Below are positions 51,939-61,273 of a stretch of DNA of 64,000 bases, piece after piece (position 1 is the first letter of the stretch; every line of letters begins with the position of its first letter). The DNA lies in NCBI RefSeq assembly GCF_008370345.1, contig NZ_VTUU01000004.1, positions 1 through 64,000 on the forward strand. The letters are read 5' to 3'. Position numbers and translations under genes: made by a program. Under the pieces are notes generated by a model. It made no database searches and was not told the origin of the DNA. It saw only the letters and a list, made by a program, of their open reading frames with translations. This DNA is from Marinobacter salinexigens. Lineage in GTDB: Bacteria > Pseudomonadota > Gammaproteobacteria > Pseudomonadales > Oleiphilaceae.

Positions 51939-52046
51939 GCAGTGGCAGGGCCGATCTTCCAAAAATGTCGTAGGCCAAGGATGGCCGGAGACAAGCGCAC
52001 ATGGATGTGCTCGTAGCGGTTTTTGGAAGATCGGCTCTGCCACTGC
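51939..52046 (+). repeat. Structured intergenic repeat, copy 2 (long stem with two CANGGANG hairpins)
   Basis: The arms at 51939-51965 and 52020-52046 pair over 27 bp with a single G-U-compatible mismatch. The interior holds GGCCA-AGGA-TGGCC (51973-51986) and GCACA-TGGA-TGTGC (51997-52010), separated by GGAGACAAGC. Inner core, loop sequences and spacing match copy 1. The outer arms differ in sequence but keep pairing, so base changes compensate. Same orientation as apbC and dcd. No coding capacity and no terminal T-run. Confidence 0.85.
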
Positions 52047-52139
52047 AGCCCCCCAAACGGCGGCCACAGGCCTTCGACAGATCTATCCGTAACAGTTAAA
52101 CTACGCCCCAATTTTCCCAGTGGAACCGAGACCACCCAA

Positions 52140-52706
52140 ATGAGCATCAAATCCGACAAGTGGATCCGCCGGATGTCCGAGCAGCACGGCATGATCGAGC
52201 CGTTCGAACACGGACAGGTACGTGAATCCGAAAAGGGCCGAGTCATCTCCTACGGCACCTCCAGCTACGGATACGACGTCCGTTGTAGCAACGAGTTCAA
52301 AATCTTCACCAACGTCCACAGCGCCACTGTAGACCCGAAGAACTTCGACGAGAACAGCTTCGTCAACTACACGGGCGACGTCTGCATCATCCCTCCGAAC
52401 TCCTTCGCACTGGCGCGCACTGTCGAGTACTTCCGTATTCCGCGTAGCGTACTGACCATTTGCCTTGGCAAGTCGACCTATGCACGCTGCGGAATCATCG
52501 TCAACGTCACGCCGCTGGAACCGGAGTGGGAAGGCCAGGTTACCCTGGAATTTTCCAACACCACCAACCTGCCGGCTAAAATCTACGCTAACGAAGGCGT
52601 GGCTCAGATGCTCTTCTTTGAATCGGACGAAGTCTGCGAAACGAGCTACAAGGACCGGGGTGGAAAGTACCTTGGTCAGACCGGCGTGACCCTGCCCAGG
52701 ACATGA
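52140..52706 (+). CDS. dcd: dCTP deaminase
   Basis: The 188-residue trimeric enzyme makes dUTP from dCTP for thymidylate synthesis. Family motifs are [40 protein letters not shown] with the catalytic glutamate, and [11 protein letters not shown]. The start at 52140 is chosen for the conserved [10 protein letters not shown]-terminus; the frame is open further upstream into the repeat region. It overlaps the YjaG gene by 4 bases. Confidence 0.96.
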   Translation: MSIKSDKWIRRMSEQHGMIEPFEHGQVRESEKGRVISYGTSSYGYDVRCSNEFKIFTNVHSATVDPKNFDENSFVNYTGDVCIIPPNSFALARTVEYFRIPRSVLTICLGKSTYARCGIIVNVTPLEPEWEGQVTLEFSNTTNLPAKIYANEGVAQMLFFESDEVCETSYKDRGGKYLGQTGVTLPRT

Positions 52707-53302
52707 ACGCCAATCAGTTTCTAAAAGCCGTATCGCAACTGCAGGGTTGGCGCGAATGCGCCTTCCTGCTGTCTCTCGCTGAGCGCTCCTTTCCGAACTA
52801 CGCCTTGTTCGCAGATGCGGTAGGGCTCAAAAGTGGCGGTAAAATGCGCCAGTTACTCGACCTGGCGTGGGATATGCTCCAGAAGGATGTCGAGGAAGCG
52901 GCCATTCCCCAGTTACTCAGCAAGCTGGAAAGCCTTTCCCCGAATGTCGACGACTACGATGCCTACGGTGTTTACCCTGCGTTTGATTTCTGCCAGTTAC
53001 TGGAGCAGGCACTGCTTAACCGCCTGAATCCAGGCAAGCACCGGGCAACGGATGCGTCCCAGCTGGCGACTTCCACGATTGTGAGCTTCATCGAGTTGTC
53101 TGAAGGCGAGGATCTGGCCGAAGATGAGTTGGTCCGATTGCTGGATCAGCACCCTCTGATGAAAGAAGACAAGATGTTCCAACGGGATCTGGTTCTGGCT
53201 TTGAAGCGCCAGCGAGTACCTACGGAGGTCTTTGTTGATGAATTGCGCGAGGGTGCGGCCAACGATGGCGTCAGTAACCTCGGTATTGCCCTGGAAAGCT
53301 AA
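52703..53302 (+). CDS. YjaG family protein (DUF416)
   Basis: The 199-residue mostly helical cytoplasmic protein matches the DUF416/YjaG family ([22 protein letters not shown]). Its biochemical function is unknown. It is translationally coupled to dcd through an ATGA overlap. Confidence 0.82.
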   Translation: MNANQFLKAVSQLQGWRECAFLLSLAERSFPNYALFADAVGLKSGGKMRQLLDLAWDMLQKDVEEAAIPQLLSKLESLSPNVDDYDAYGVYPAFDFCQLLEQALLNRLNPGKHRATDASQLATSTIVSFIELSEGEDLAEDELVRLLDQHPLMKEDKMFQRDLVLALKRQRVPTEVFVDELREGAANDGVSNLGIALES

Positions 53303-53384
53303 GCCCTCCCCGCTGTCGGGGCTACACTTGCTCAAAGACAGCTGGTTCCGACCCCTGATGTTTCTGCATTGATTGGATGGTTTT

Positions 53385-54662
53385 ATGAAACTCTCTGCTT
53401 TTGGCCGTAAGTTCACTGCCGATGCCGGTATCACTTCCCTGATGGATGATCTCGGGAATGCGATGGCATCCGGGGATGACATGATCATGATGGGCGGTGG
53501 CAACCCGGGTCATATTCCGGAGGTGCAGGCAAGGGTTCAACAGATTCTGGCGGACATCAGCGGCAATGAGGCCGATATGCGGAGGCTGGTTGGTGTCTAT
53601 GATCCCCCACAGGGTGAAAAGCAGTTTATTGCCTCCCTGGCGGAGCTGTTGAACCGGGAATACGGATGGGGTTTAACGCCTGAGAACATTGCGTTGACCA
53701 ACGGCAGTCAGGCGGCATTCTTCATGCTGTTTAACATGTTTGGTGGCAACTACGGAGATGGACACCACAAGCATATCCTGCTGCCGCTTGCGCCGGAGTA
53801 CATCGGCTACGCCGATGCAGGGATTGATCCCGGGTTATTCCGAGCGGTACAGCCGGAAATTTCGTTTACTGATGCTCACGAGTTCAAGTACCGCGTTGAC
53901 TTTGATGCTGTTGAGGTTACTGGAGAGACGGGTGCTATCTGTGTTTCCAGGCCGACCAACCCGACAGGAAACGTGGTAACGGATGAAGAGTTGTTGCGAC
54001 TGGAGCAGATGGCGAGGGATCATGACATACCGCTTATCGTTGACGGGGCTTATGGCACGCCATTCCCCAGCTTGCTGTTCGTGGATGCTGAGCCAACATG
54101 GAATGATCAGATTATCCTTTGTCTGAGTTTGTCCAAGCTCGGCCTGCCGGCAGCCAGAACGGGAATCGTAATCGCCGCGGAGCCCACTATTAAGGCCTTG
54201 TCAGGTATCAATGCGATTCTTAACCTGGCCACGGGCAGTTTTGGCGCAATGCTGGCGGAGCCATTAGTAAAAACCGGGGAGATCCTGTCCCTGAGTCGAG
54301 AGGTGGTTTGCCCGTTCTACAAAGCCAAAATGGAAAAGGCCGTCGCGGCCTTCAGGGCGGCTATGGGGGAGGACAGCTGCCGCTGGTACATCCACAAGCC
54401 TGAGGGCGCCATGTTCCTCTGGTTATGGTTTCCGGATTTGCCGATCTCCAGTCTTGAGTTGTATCAGCGACTCAAACAGCGCGGGGTGTTGGTCGTGTCC
54501 GGTCATTACTTCTTCCCGGGCTTGCCGGAGGATGGCTGGAAGCATCGCCATGAATGTCTGCGAGTAACATACTCTCAGGATGATGACCGGGTTGCGGAAG
54601 GTTTGCGGATTATCGCAGACGAAGTCAAAGCTGTATGGAAAGAGACGGGGCGGTCAGATTAA
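53385..54662 (+). CDS. avtA: Valine-pyruvate aminotransferase
   Basis: The 425-residue PLP-dependent class I aminotransferase exchanges amino groups between alanine/pyruvate and valine/2-ketoisovalerate. The PLP lysine is in LCLSLSKLGLPAARTG, the substrate arginine is expected in HECLRVTYS, and FGRKFTADAGITSLMDDLG is a typical AvtA N-terminus. ATG 53385 is used. Its stop overlaps the stop of the convergent DUF3108 gene (shared TTAA). Confidence 0.92.
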   Translation: MKLSAFGRKFTADAGITSLMDDLGNAMASGDDMIMMGGGNPGHIPEVQARVQQILADISGNEADMRRLVGVYDPPQGEKQFIASLAELLNREYGWGLTPENIALTNGSQAAFFMLFNMFGGNYGDGHHKHILLPLAPEYIGYADAGIDPGLFRAVQPEISFTDAHEFKYRVDFDAVEVTGETGAICVSRPTNPTGNVVTDEELLRLEQMARDHDIPLIVDGAYGTPFPSLLFVDAEPTWNDQIILCLSLSKLGLPAARTGIVIAAEPTIKALSGINAILNLATGSFGAMLAEPLVKTGEILSLSREVVCPFYKAKMEKAVAAFRAAMGEDSCRWYIHKPEGAMFLWLWFPDLPISSLELYQRLKQRGVLVVSGHYFFPGLPEDGWKHRHECLRVTYSQDDDRVAEGLRIIADEVKAVWKETGRSD

Positions 54663-55408
54663 CTGCCCAGCTCCGCGTCTTTCAGCCTGAGCTCGTAGTG
54701 GCTGCCATCCGGCTCCACCTGTAGCAGGCGCATCAGCAAAAAATCCTCGTCGGGCGCAAACCACATCAATGTCTGGCGTTTGGCGCCTTCTTCACGCACT
54801 TTCTCTGCTTTGAAGGTGATGTGCGTTTTCCCGTTGTTTTCCAGAGGTTCTTTGTCGATCACCGCAAACCGGTCGGTGTCGTAGCTGTTGCCATCAATGA
54901 TTCTGTAGGTGACGTCGCGTTTGCCGGCTTTGATGTCCTGATGAAGTTGAAGCTGGAAGCCCAAAGGGTCCAGGGTGCCTTCTTCAAGATCCAGGCTGAA
55001 AGGTTTGCCTTTGTATTTGCCGGTAGCCTTGCCTGAAGCCCAGTCAAAATCAATGGACTCTTCGCGATCCTTGATCAGGAAGCCGGATAATCGATAACGG
55101 TAGCGAAGGGGGACAACCCGGTCGTTTTCCCATTTCAGGATGATCGATTCGTCGATATCGGCAATGAACGAATCCACGTCGGTCCTGTAAAGCCATACCC
55201 CGTTACCTTTTGAGGTCAAAGTGCGTTTGGCGCTGCCATTCAGCGAGACGCCTTTATCCATGGCGGCTGTATAGCTGGCTTCGAACGGTTGCAAACCAGG
55301 GGGGGTGTCGGCCGTTGTGTTGGCCAGTGCGGTGTTGGCACCGAGCGCCAGCAGCAGAGTTGCTGTGGCGCTGGCAAGGCGTCTTGCGGGTTGTTGGCGT
55401 CTGTCCAT
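54659..55408 (-). CDS. Exported DUF3108 protein
   Basis: The 249-residue protein has a cleavable signal peptide (TATLLLALGANTALA) and a beta-rich periplasmic domain of the DUF3108 family (FEASYTAAMDKGVSLNGSAKRTL, RYRYRLSGFLIKDREESIDFDW). Family function is unknown, possibly at the cell envelope. It lies downstream of purN on the same strand (85-base gap). Confidence 0.82.
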   Translation of the reverse strand: MDRRQQPARRLASATATLLLALGANTALANTTADTPPGLQPFEASYTAAMDKGVSLNGSAKRTLTSKGNGVWLYRTDVDSFIADIDESIILKWENDRVVPLRYRYRLSGFLIKDREESIDFDWASGKATGKYKGKPFSLDLEEGTLDPLGFQLQLHQDIKAGKRDVTYRIIDGNSYDTDRFAVIDKEPLENNGKTHITFKAEKVREEGAKRQTLMWFAPDEDFLLMRLLQVEPDGSHYELRLKDAELGS

Positions 55409-55493
55409 GTGTTTACATCTCAAAGCCGTCTCGTATGACGACAGTCTAGCTGTTTACACGGATGTGAAATGTGACAATCCGTTCAGGCGTCAC

Positions 55494-56156
55494 TCAGTTG
55501 TCGGCCAGCCTCATTGGCTTTTTCAGCAGTTCTCCATCAAAGAGCACGTAGTCCGTTCCAAGTTGCACGCGACCCTCGCAGAACCAGCGCACGACAATGG
55601 GGTAGAGGAGGTGTTCTTTCACTTGAACCCTTTCGGCGAGTGATTCCGCCGTATCGCCAGCAAGAACGTTTACTTCTGCCTGTGCAATGACGGGGCCGCC
55701 ATCCAGTTCCTCCGTCACGAAGTGAACCGAGACTCCGTGGCTGCTGTCGCCGGCTTCAAGTACACGCTGATGGGTGTTCAATCCGGTATAGCTGGGTAGT
55801 AGCGACGGATGGATGTTCAGCATCTGGCCGCGGAGGGCGCGAACAAAATCAGTTGTCAGAATGCGCATGAATCCTGCCAGCACGATCAGGTCAGGATTGT
55901 GCTGGCGAATCTCCGCCATCAGGGCGCCGTCAAATGCTTCGCGGGAATCGTACTTGGTATGATCCACCACAAAGGTGTCAATGTTGGCCTGAGCCGCGCG
56001 TTCAAGAGCGAAGGCGTTTGGCTTGTTGCTACCTACGGCAATGATCTCGCCCGGGAAGTCTCGTTCCCGGGTGGCGTCGATCAGTGCTTGCAGATTGGTG
56101 CCGCTACCAGAGGCCAGGACGAGAATCCTCGGCAGGGGAGTCTGGTCTGCCTTCAT
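55494..56156 (-). CDS. purN: Phosphoribosylglycinamide formyltransferase
   Basis: The 220-residue enzyme transfers a formyl group from 10-formyltetrahydrofolate to GAR in purine synthesis. Key segments are [41 protein letters not shown] (catalytic N and H) and [13 protein letters not shown] with the catalytic aspartate. It is coupled to purM by an ATGA overlap. Confidence 0.96.
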   Translation of the reverse strand: MKADQTPLPRILVLASGSGTNLQALIDATRERDFPGEIIAVGSNKPNAFALERAAQANIDTFVVDHTKYDSREAFDGALMAEIRQHNPDLIVLAGFMRILTTDFVRALRGQMLNIHPSLLPSYTGLNTHQRVLEAGDSSHGVSVHFVTEELDGGPVIAQAEVNVLAGDTAESLAERVQVKEHLLYPIVVRWFCEGRVQLGTDYVLFDGELLKKPMRLADN

Positions 56157-57217
56157 GCGGAGAGAAGTCCTGGTGCGTAGCGTACGCTGGCGTCGGTATC
56201 TGCTGTGTCGGCAGCTTCCATAACACCAACCTGCCAGGCGTTTTCACCCAGTGATTGCAGAGTGGCCAGAGCCTGATCTGTCTGGTCTGCCGGGACACAG
56301 ACAATCATGCCGATGCCGCAGTTGAAGGTGCGATACATCTCTTCGCTGGCCACACCGCCGGCATCCTGAAGCCACTTGAACACAGGAGGCAGTGTCCAGC
56401 TGGCGGTGTCGATGGCTGCTACAGTGCCGCTCGGCAGAACGCGGGGAATGTTTTCAGGAAGCCCGCCGCCAGTGATATGGGACAGTGCGCGAACGTCAAC
56501 ATCCTTAATCAGCTTCAGCAGGTTCTTCACGTAGATGCGGGTCGGAGCCATCAGCGCATCGGCCAGGGTGGTGTCGCCCATTGGCGCGTTCAGGTCAGCA
56601 CCGCTGACCTCCAGGATTTTCCGGATCAGGGAATAGCCATTGGAGTGTGGGCCTGAAGAGCCCAGAGCGATCAGGGCATCACCCGGCTGAACCCGGGACC
56701 CATCAATGATTTCGCTGCGCTCGGCGACGCCAACACAGAAGCCTGCAAGGTCGTAATCGTCGCCTTCATACATGCCCGGCATTTCGGCGGTTTCGCCACC
56801 GACCAATGCGCAGCCCGCCAGTTCACAGCCTTCGCCGATTCCGGCAACCACGTTGGCGGCGACGTCGACGTTCAGCTTGCCGGTCGCATAGTAATCGAGG
56901 AAGAACAGGGGTTCGGCCCCGCCAACAACCAGATCGTTAACACACATGGCCACCAGGTCAATACCGATGGTGTCGTGCTTGTTGAGCTGCATGGCGAGTC
57001 TGAGCTTGGTGCCCACTCCATCGGTACCGGAAACCAGTACGGGCTCTTTATAACCGGCAGGTATGGAAACCATTGCGCCGAATCCGCCAAGACCACCCAG
57101 AACTTCCGGGCGACGGGTGCGCGCGGCAGTATTCTTGATGCGGTTAACGAGTTCGTTGCCTGCGTCGATGTCAACGCCGGCGTCGCGGTAGGTCAGGGAG
57201 GGCTTCTGTTCGCTCAT
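56153..57217 (-). CDS. purM: Phosphoribosylformylglycinamidine cyclo-ligase
   Basis: The 354-residue AIR synthetase catalyses step five of purine synthesis. It has [20 protein letters not shown] at the N-terminus, [24 protein letters not shown] and [19 protein letters not shown] 57217 gives the standard N-terminus; a longer in-frame start at 57283 lies in the promoter region. purM and purN form one unit, divergent from the DUF2066 gene. Confidence 0.96.
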   Translation of the reverse strand: MSEQKPSLTYRDAGVDIDAGNELVNRIKNTAARTRRPEVLGGLGGFGAMVSIPAGYKEPVLVSGTDGVGTKLRLAMQLNKHDTIGIDLVAMCVNDLVVGGAEPLFFLDYYATGKLNVDVAANVVAGIGEGCELAGCALVGGETAEMPGMYEGDDYDLAGFCVGVAERSEIIDGSRVQPGDALIALGSSGPHSNGYSLIRKILEVSGADLNAPMGDTTLADALMAPTRIYVKNLLKLIKDVDVRALSHITGGGLPENIPRVLPSGTVAAIDTASWTLPPVFKWLQDAGGVASEEMYRTFNCGIGMIVCVPADQTDQALATLQSLGENAWQVGVMEAADTADTDASVRYAPGLLSA

Positions 57218-57412
57218 GGTGTACTTAACCGTTGGCCAATGGGTCAGGCGGCGGATTTTAACAGGTGCAGAGGAGCGCTCCAAATGTATTTCCCCCTACG
57301 ACTGACGGCGCCACTGGAGCTGGAAGTATTCCCGCCAAGGCACTGGCTATTATTGCTTTTCTGAAATCCTCTTCGCTACTCACGTCCTGGGGCATGGTGT
57401 ATCCTATGCGCC

Positions 57413-57424
57413 ATTCACGTGAAT
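57413..57424. promoter_or_regulatory. 12-bp perfect palindrome ATTCACGTGAAT
   Basis: The palindrome lies 13 bases upstream of the DUF2066 start in the divergent purM/DUF2066 region. It does not match the E. coli PurR box. Close to the start codon, it could bind a repressor, but there is no second copy. Confidence 0.35.
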
Positions 57425-57437
57425 AGCAGGGTATTTC

Positions 57438-58799
57438 ATGTCAGTGACAGGACCAAAGTCGATGTGCGGGTCAGCTAAGGCCGCATGGAAGACCGCATGG
57501 GCAGGAGCGTTGGGGCTCATCTTGGCGATGATTGGATCACCGGTTTCCGCAGTGACCGTTTCCGGGTTGTACTCGGTGGAGGTCCCTGTCGCGGGCTCTT
57601 CCCCGGCGCAACTGGCGGAAGGTTACGCAGATGGTCTCGCCAGGGTTCTGGTTCGGGTTTCCGGCTCCCGGGATGTGTTGCAGAACGAAGGTGTACCTGC
57701 GTTGTTGGCGGATGCCGAAACCCTTCTGTTGTCGTACCAGTTCCTGCGGGATGAAAACGGAGGCAATCGCCTGCGTATGGGATTTGGCGCCGTTGGTGTG
57801 AACCGGGCCCTGGCATCCGTTGATGCGCCAGTCTGGGGAGCCAATCGCCCTCTTACACTGGCTTGGGTCGCCGTTGAAGACCGTGGCTCCCGTGCTTTGG
57901 TGACTGCGGCTGACGGGGGCGCAAGCTCAGGCCAAGTATCTGATAATTGGCAGGCGGCATTCAACGCGGCGGCCCTGGAGCGGGGATTGCCGATTAATTT
58001 GCCGCCTTCCCGGTTTGCCGGAGATCGTGAGCTGCTGTCAGATATCTGGGGTCAGTTTGTCAGCCGAATTCGCGGTACGTCCGACGAGCTGGATCACGAT
58101 GTTCTCGCCCTTGTCCGGGTCAACAGAAGCGGTGGTCAGTGGCGCGCGGGTTGGGTATTTGAGGGTATGGGGATCGATGTCGGTGAAGAATCGGTAACTG
58201 CGAACACGCCGTCGGCTTTGGCCACGGCTGTTGTTAATCGTTGGGCTGACCTGTATGCAGAACGCTACGCGGTGGCGGCCGGCGACGTTGGTGAGTCCCC
58301 CCAGGTGGATATCATCGTACGCGGAGTCAGAACTCTCGAAGACTACGGCGATATTAATAATGTGCTGGAGCGTTTGACCCCCGTTGTGAGCGTTGGCGCA
58401 GCCAGAGTCAAAGGTGATCAACTTACACTTCGGGTAGCGTTTTCCGGAGAGCTGGACCAGCTTAGGGAGTACATTGCCCTCGATTCGAGATTCGTTGCCC
58501 TGGAAGGGCAGTCGCCAGAGGTTGGCACTGTTCCTGTTGTGAGTGATGTTGCGCCTGCCGTGAGTGACGTTGCATCTGAAGCAGTGGAATCGCCATCCCA
58601 GCCAGTCACCGAAGCAGAAAAGACTGCGATGGATAGCACTCCTTCTGGTGAGACGCTTCCCGAAGAGCAGGCAATGTTTTCCTATCAGCCGGTTGATGTT
58701 GATGAGCAGGACGCTGAGCAGGCTTTCGAGTCGCTGTATCAGGTGCTGTATTATCGCTGGCAACCGGCTTCGGTGATCGGTAGTGGTGGTGGGCAGTAA
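57438..58799 (+). CDS. Exported DUF2066 protein
   Basis: The 453-residue protein has a long N-region and signal peptide (ALGLILAMIGSPVSA), then a DUF2066 domain (LYSVEVPVAGSS, EGYADGLARVLVRVSGSRDVL) and a low-complexity Val/Ser/Pro/Glu tail after about 355 with VSDVAP repeats. Function is unknown. The purM-DUF2066-hda neighbourhood is conserved in pseudomonads. Confidence 0.83.
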   Translation: MSVTGPKSMCGSAKAAWKTAWAGALGLILAMIGSPVSAVTVSGLYSVEVPVAGSSPAQLAEGYADGLARVLVRVSGSRDVLQNEGVPALLADAETLLLSYQFLRDENGGNRLRMGFGAVGVNRALASVDAPVWGANRPLTLAWVAVEDRGSRALVTAADGGASSGQVSDNWQAAFNAAALERGLPINLPPSRFAGDRELLSDIWGQFVSRIRGTSDELDHDVLALVRVNRSGGQWRAGWVFEGMGIDVGEESVTANTPSALATAVVNRWADLYAERYAVAAGDVGESPQVDIIVRGVRTLEDYGDINNVLERLTPVVSVGAARVKGDQLTLRVAFSGELDQLREYIALDSRFVALEGQSPEVGTVPVVSDVAPAVSDVASEAVESPSQPVTEAEKTAMDSTPSGETLPEEQAMFSYQPVDVDEQDAEQAFESLYQVLYYRWQPASVIGSGGGQ

Positions 58800-58823
58800 G
58801 CCGCTGTCGGAGGATTACGCCTT

Positions 58824-59384
58824 GTGAGCCTGCACCAATGGCGCTGGATTCCCAATGCACTGACATTCATGCGCATTGTGCTGATCGTCCCCTTTGCCGG
58901 GGCATTGTTGTCCGGAAGCTATCGGGTTGCGTTGGTGATATTCGTCGTTGCTGCCATCACTGATGGCTTTGATGGTTTCCTGGCGCGGCATTTCAACTGG
59001 CGGTCCCGTTTTGGTGCCATTGCCGACCCGCTTGCTGACAAGGCTCTTCTGATTACCGCCTACCTCATGCTTACGATCACTTCGGTGCTGCCAATATGGC
59101 TCTTTTTGCTGGTTCTTGGCCGTGACCTGCTGATTGTTAGTGGCGCACTGGCGTATCATTACGGAATTGGACGATTTGACATGCAGCCCAGTATCCCGGG
59201 CAAGCTGAACACATTAATCCAGATTCTGGTGGTTCTCGCGATTATCATCCTGTTGGCTGGGCTGCCGATGCAGCCGTGGGTGAGGGAGGTTGGAATCCTC
59301 CTGGTAGCCGGGTCAGCAGTTGTCAGCGGAGGCCATTATGTTCTGGTCTGGGGGTTACGGGCTTGGAGGGCCAAACGGTCGTGA
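58824..59384 (+). CDS. CDP-alcohol phosphatidyltransferase family protein
   Basis: The 186-residue protein has four to five transmembrane helices. The CDP-alcohol motif DG-x2-AR-x8-G-x3-D-x3-D is complete: DGFLARHFNWRSRFGAIADP continues to LAD. It may be a PgsA-like phosphatidylglycerophosphate synthase or a related enzyme; the lipid acceptor cannot be told from sequence. GTG start with CGGAGG upstream. It overlaps hda by 4 bases. Confidence 0.88.
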   Translation: MSLHQWRWIPNALTFMRIVLIVPFAGALLSGSYRVALVIFVVAAITDGFDGFLARHFNWRSRFGAIADPLADKALLITAYLMLTITSVLPIWLFLLVLGRDLLIVSGALAYHYGIGRFDMQPSIPGKLNTLIQILVVLAIIILLAGLPMQPWVREVGILLVAGSAVVSGGHYVLVWGLRAWRAKRS

Positions 59385-60079
59385 GTACCTCGCAGTTGAT
59401 TCTGGGCGTAAAGCTCAGGGACGATGCCCGGTTTGACAATTTTCTGGGTGAACGGAACCGGGACGTGGCTTCACGTCTGATTGCGGTTCTGGATCAACCC
59501 GTCGGTATCCCGGTCATTGCCATCTGCGGTGACTCTGATACCGGCAAAAGTCATCTTTTGCAGGCTGTCTGCCACGATGCCGAAAACCGTGGCAGAACCG
59601 CTGTCTGTATCAGTCTTTCCGAGTTACAGCCGTTTGGGCCAGAGGCCCTGGCGGGGCTGGACGTGCAGGATATTGTCTGTCTTGACGATTTTGACAACGT
59701 TGTGGGGCAGGCAGCCTGGGAAGAGGCTATTTTTCATCTCTATAACCGGGTACACGACCGGGGAGGGCTGTTGCTTGTCAGTCTCTCGGAAGTGCCCGGC
59801 GCCACACCTTTTCAATTACCAGACCTGAAGTCCCGGTTGAGCCATGGACTGACACTGCAGTTAGGTATATACCGGGACAAAGATCGCGAGCGTATTCTGG
59901 TAGCCCGGGCAGAGCAGCGTGGGCTGGTCATGGGAGAGGATGTGGTTACCTTTATCATGCGCAGGGCTCCCCGGCGACTTGGCGACCTGCTGGGAATTCT
60001 GGATACTCTGGATGAGAATTCGCTGAAGGCTCAGCGAAGACTGACTATACCGTTCGTAAAGTCCGTGATGGGCTGGTGA
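59381..60079 (+). CDS. hda: DnaA regulatory inactivator Hda
   Basis: The 232-residue AAA+ protein, with the sliding clamp, stimulates ATP hydrolysis by DnaA and prevents re-initiation. The N-terminal clamp-binding motif is SQLILGV (residues 4-10), Walker A is GDSDTGKSHLL, Walker B is DIVCLDDFDNV, and the C-terminal lid helices follow. The GTG at 59381 overlapping the previous stop places the clamp motif at the very N-terminus, as expected; a longer frame is rejected. Confidence 0.93.
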   Translation: MSTSQLILGVKLRDDARFDNFLGERNRDVASRLIAVLDQPVGIPVIAICGDSDTGKSHLLQAVCHDAENRGRTAVCISLSELQPFGPEALAGLDVQDIVCLDDFDNVVGQAAWEEAIFHLYNRVHDRGGLLLVSLSEVPGATPFQLPDLKSRLSHGLTLQLGIYRDKDRERILVARAEQRGLVMGEDVVTFIMRRAPRRLGDLLGILDTLDENSLKAQRRLTIPFVKSVMGW

Positions 60080-60129
60080 ACGGTATGGTGTGACCCCCAA
60101 AAAAGATAAAGCGTGCAAGGAGAGGTGAC

Positions 60130-60927
60130 ATGAGACGGGTTGTGTTCAACCAGAAGGGGGGCGTTGGCAAGTCCAGCATCACCTGTAATCTTGCGGCCAT
60201 CAGCGCTGCCCGAGGCAAGCGAACCCTGGTGGTGGATCTGGATCCGCAGGGAAATTCCACCCATTACCTGTTGGGTAAGCCCGCGAGCGAACTCAAAGAC
60301 ACCGTGGCAGACCTGCTGGAGCAGACCGTTGCGTTTACGGTCTTCAACCGTCGTCCTGATGAGTTTGTCCATGCTTCTCCCTTTGACAACCTGTTTGTCA
60401 TGCCGTCCAGTCCTGAACTGGATTTTCTGGAGCGCAAACTGGAAGCCAAGCACAAGATCTACAAACTGAGAGAGGCGCTCCGGAAACTGGGGGAGTCGTT
60501 TGATGAAATCTATGTGGATACGGCGCCAGCACTGAATTTTTATACCCGCTCGGCGCTCATTGCCGCACAGAGGTGCCTGATTCCGTTCGATTGCGACGAT
60601 TTTTCCCGCCAGGCGCTGTACAACATTCTGAATGAAATACGTGAACTGCAGGAAGACCATAACGACGAACTGGCTGTAGAAGGTATCGTCGCAAACCAGT
60701 TTCAGCCGCGAGCGAGTCTGCCCCGTAAGCTGGTTAAAGAACTGACCGAAGAAGGTTTGCCGGTGTTGCCGGTTCGTCTCTCCAGTTCAGTGAAAATGAA
60801 GGAGTCCCACCAGGCGCGGCAACCGCTCATACATATGGCGCCGAAGCATGCTCTTACCCAGCAGTACGAAGACCTGTTCCGGGTGCTGCATGGTGAGGCG
60901 GTGGAGCTGGAGCCACTGGCAGACTAG
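60130..60927 (+). CDS. Orphan ParA/MinD-family ATPase
   Basis: The 265-residue protein has a deviant Walker A (FNQKGGVGKSSITCNLA, with signature Lys9 and Lys14), A' (VVDLDPQGNSTHYL) and a Walker B-like IYVDTAPAL. There is no N-terminal DNA-binding extension and no parB gene beside it. Such stand-alone ParA proteins position large complexes or regulate other ATPases. It starts 50 bases after hda, and the next gene is yqcC-like. The cargo is unknown. Confidence 0.88.
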   Translation: MRRVVFNQKGGVGKSSITCNLAAISAARGKRTLVVDLDPQGNSTHYLLGKPASELKDTVADLLEQTVAFTVFNRRPDEFVHASPFDNLFVMPSSPELDFLERKLEAKHKIYKLREALRKLGESFDEIYVDTAPALNFYTRSALIAAQRCLIPFDCDDFSRQALYNILNEIRELQEDHNDELAVEGIVANQFQPRASLPRKLVKELTEEGLPVLPVRLSSSVKMKESHQARQPLIHMAPKHALTQQYEDLFRVLHGEAVELEPLAD

Positions 60928-60939
60928 AGAACGCTATTC

Positions 60940-61272
60940 ATGACTGAATCGAAACAACTGGTGCAGGTGGCAGACAGCCTGTTGAGAATTGAGATCGAGC
61001 TTCGCAGACTTGATGTCTGGGAATCGGAGGCTCCTCCTGAGGAAGCTTTCCAGAGCACCCAGCCTTTCTGCATTGATACTCTGGAGTTTACTCAGTGGCT
61101 CCAGTTTGTTTTCGTTGAACGAATGAAAATTCTGATTGAAGGAGGGCATCCATTGCCCTCCGTATCCGGGATAGCGCCGATGGCGGAGGAGCATTTTCGG
61201 GGGCGCCCCGAATCAGGTCTGGAACTGATTCGGGAATTGGAGGAAATCGACCGGTTGTTGTCTGGAGACTGA
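60940..61272 (+). CDS. YqcC family protein (DUF446)
   Basis: The 110-residue helical protein matches the YqcC/DUF446 family (LRIEIELRRLDVWE, FCIDTLEFTQWLQFVFVERMK, PSVSGIAPMAEE). Function is unknown; in enterics the gene sits next to the pseudouridine synthase truC. Here it follows the orphan ParA gene by 12 bases and converges on nadC with a 1-base gap. Confidence 0.85.
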   Translation: MTESKQLVQVADSLLRIEIELRRLDVWESEAPPEEAFQSTQPFCIDTLEFTQWLQFVFVERMKILIEGGHPLPSVSGIAPMAEEHFRGRPESGLELIRELEEIDRLLSGD

Positions 61273-61273
61273 G

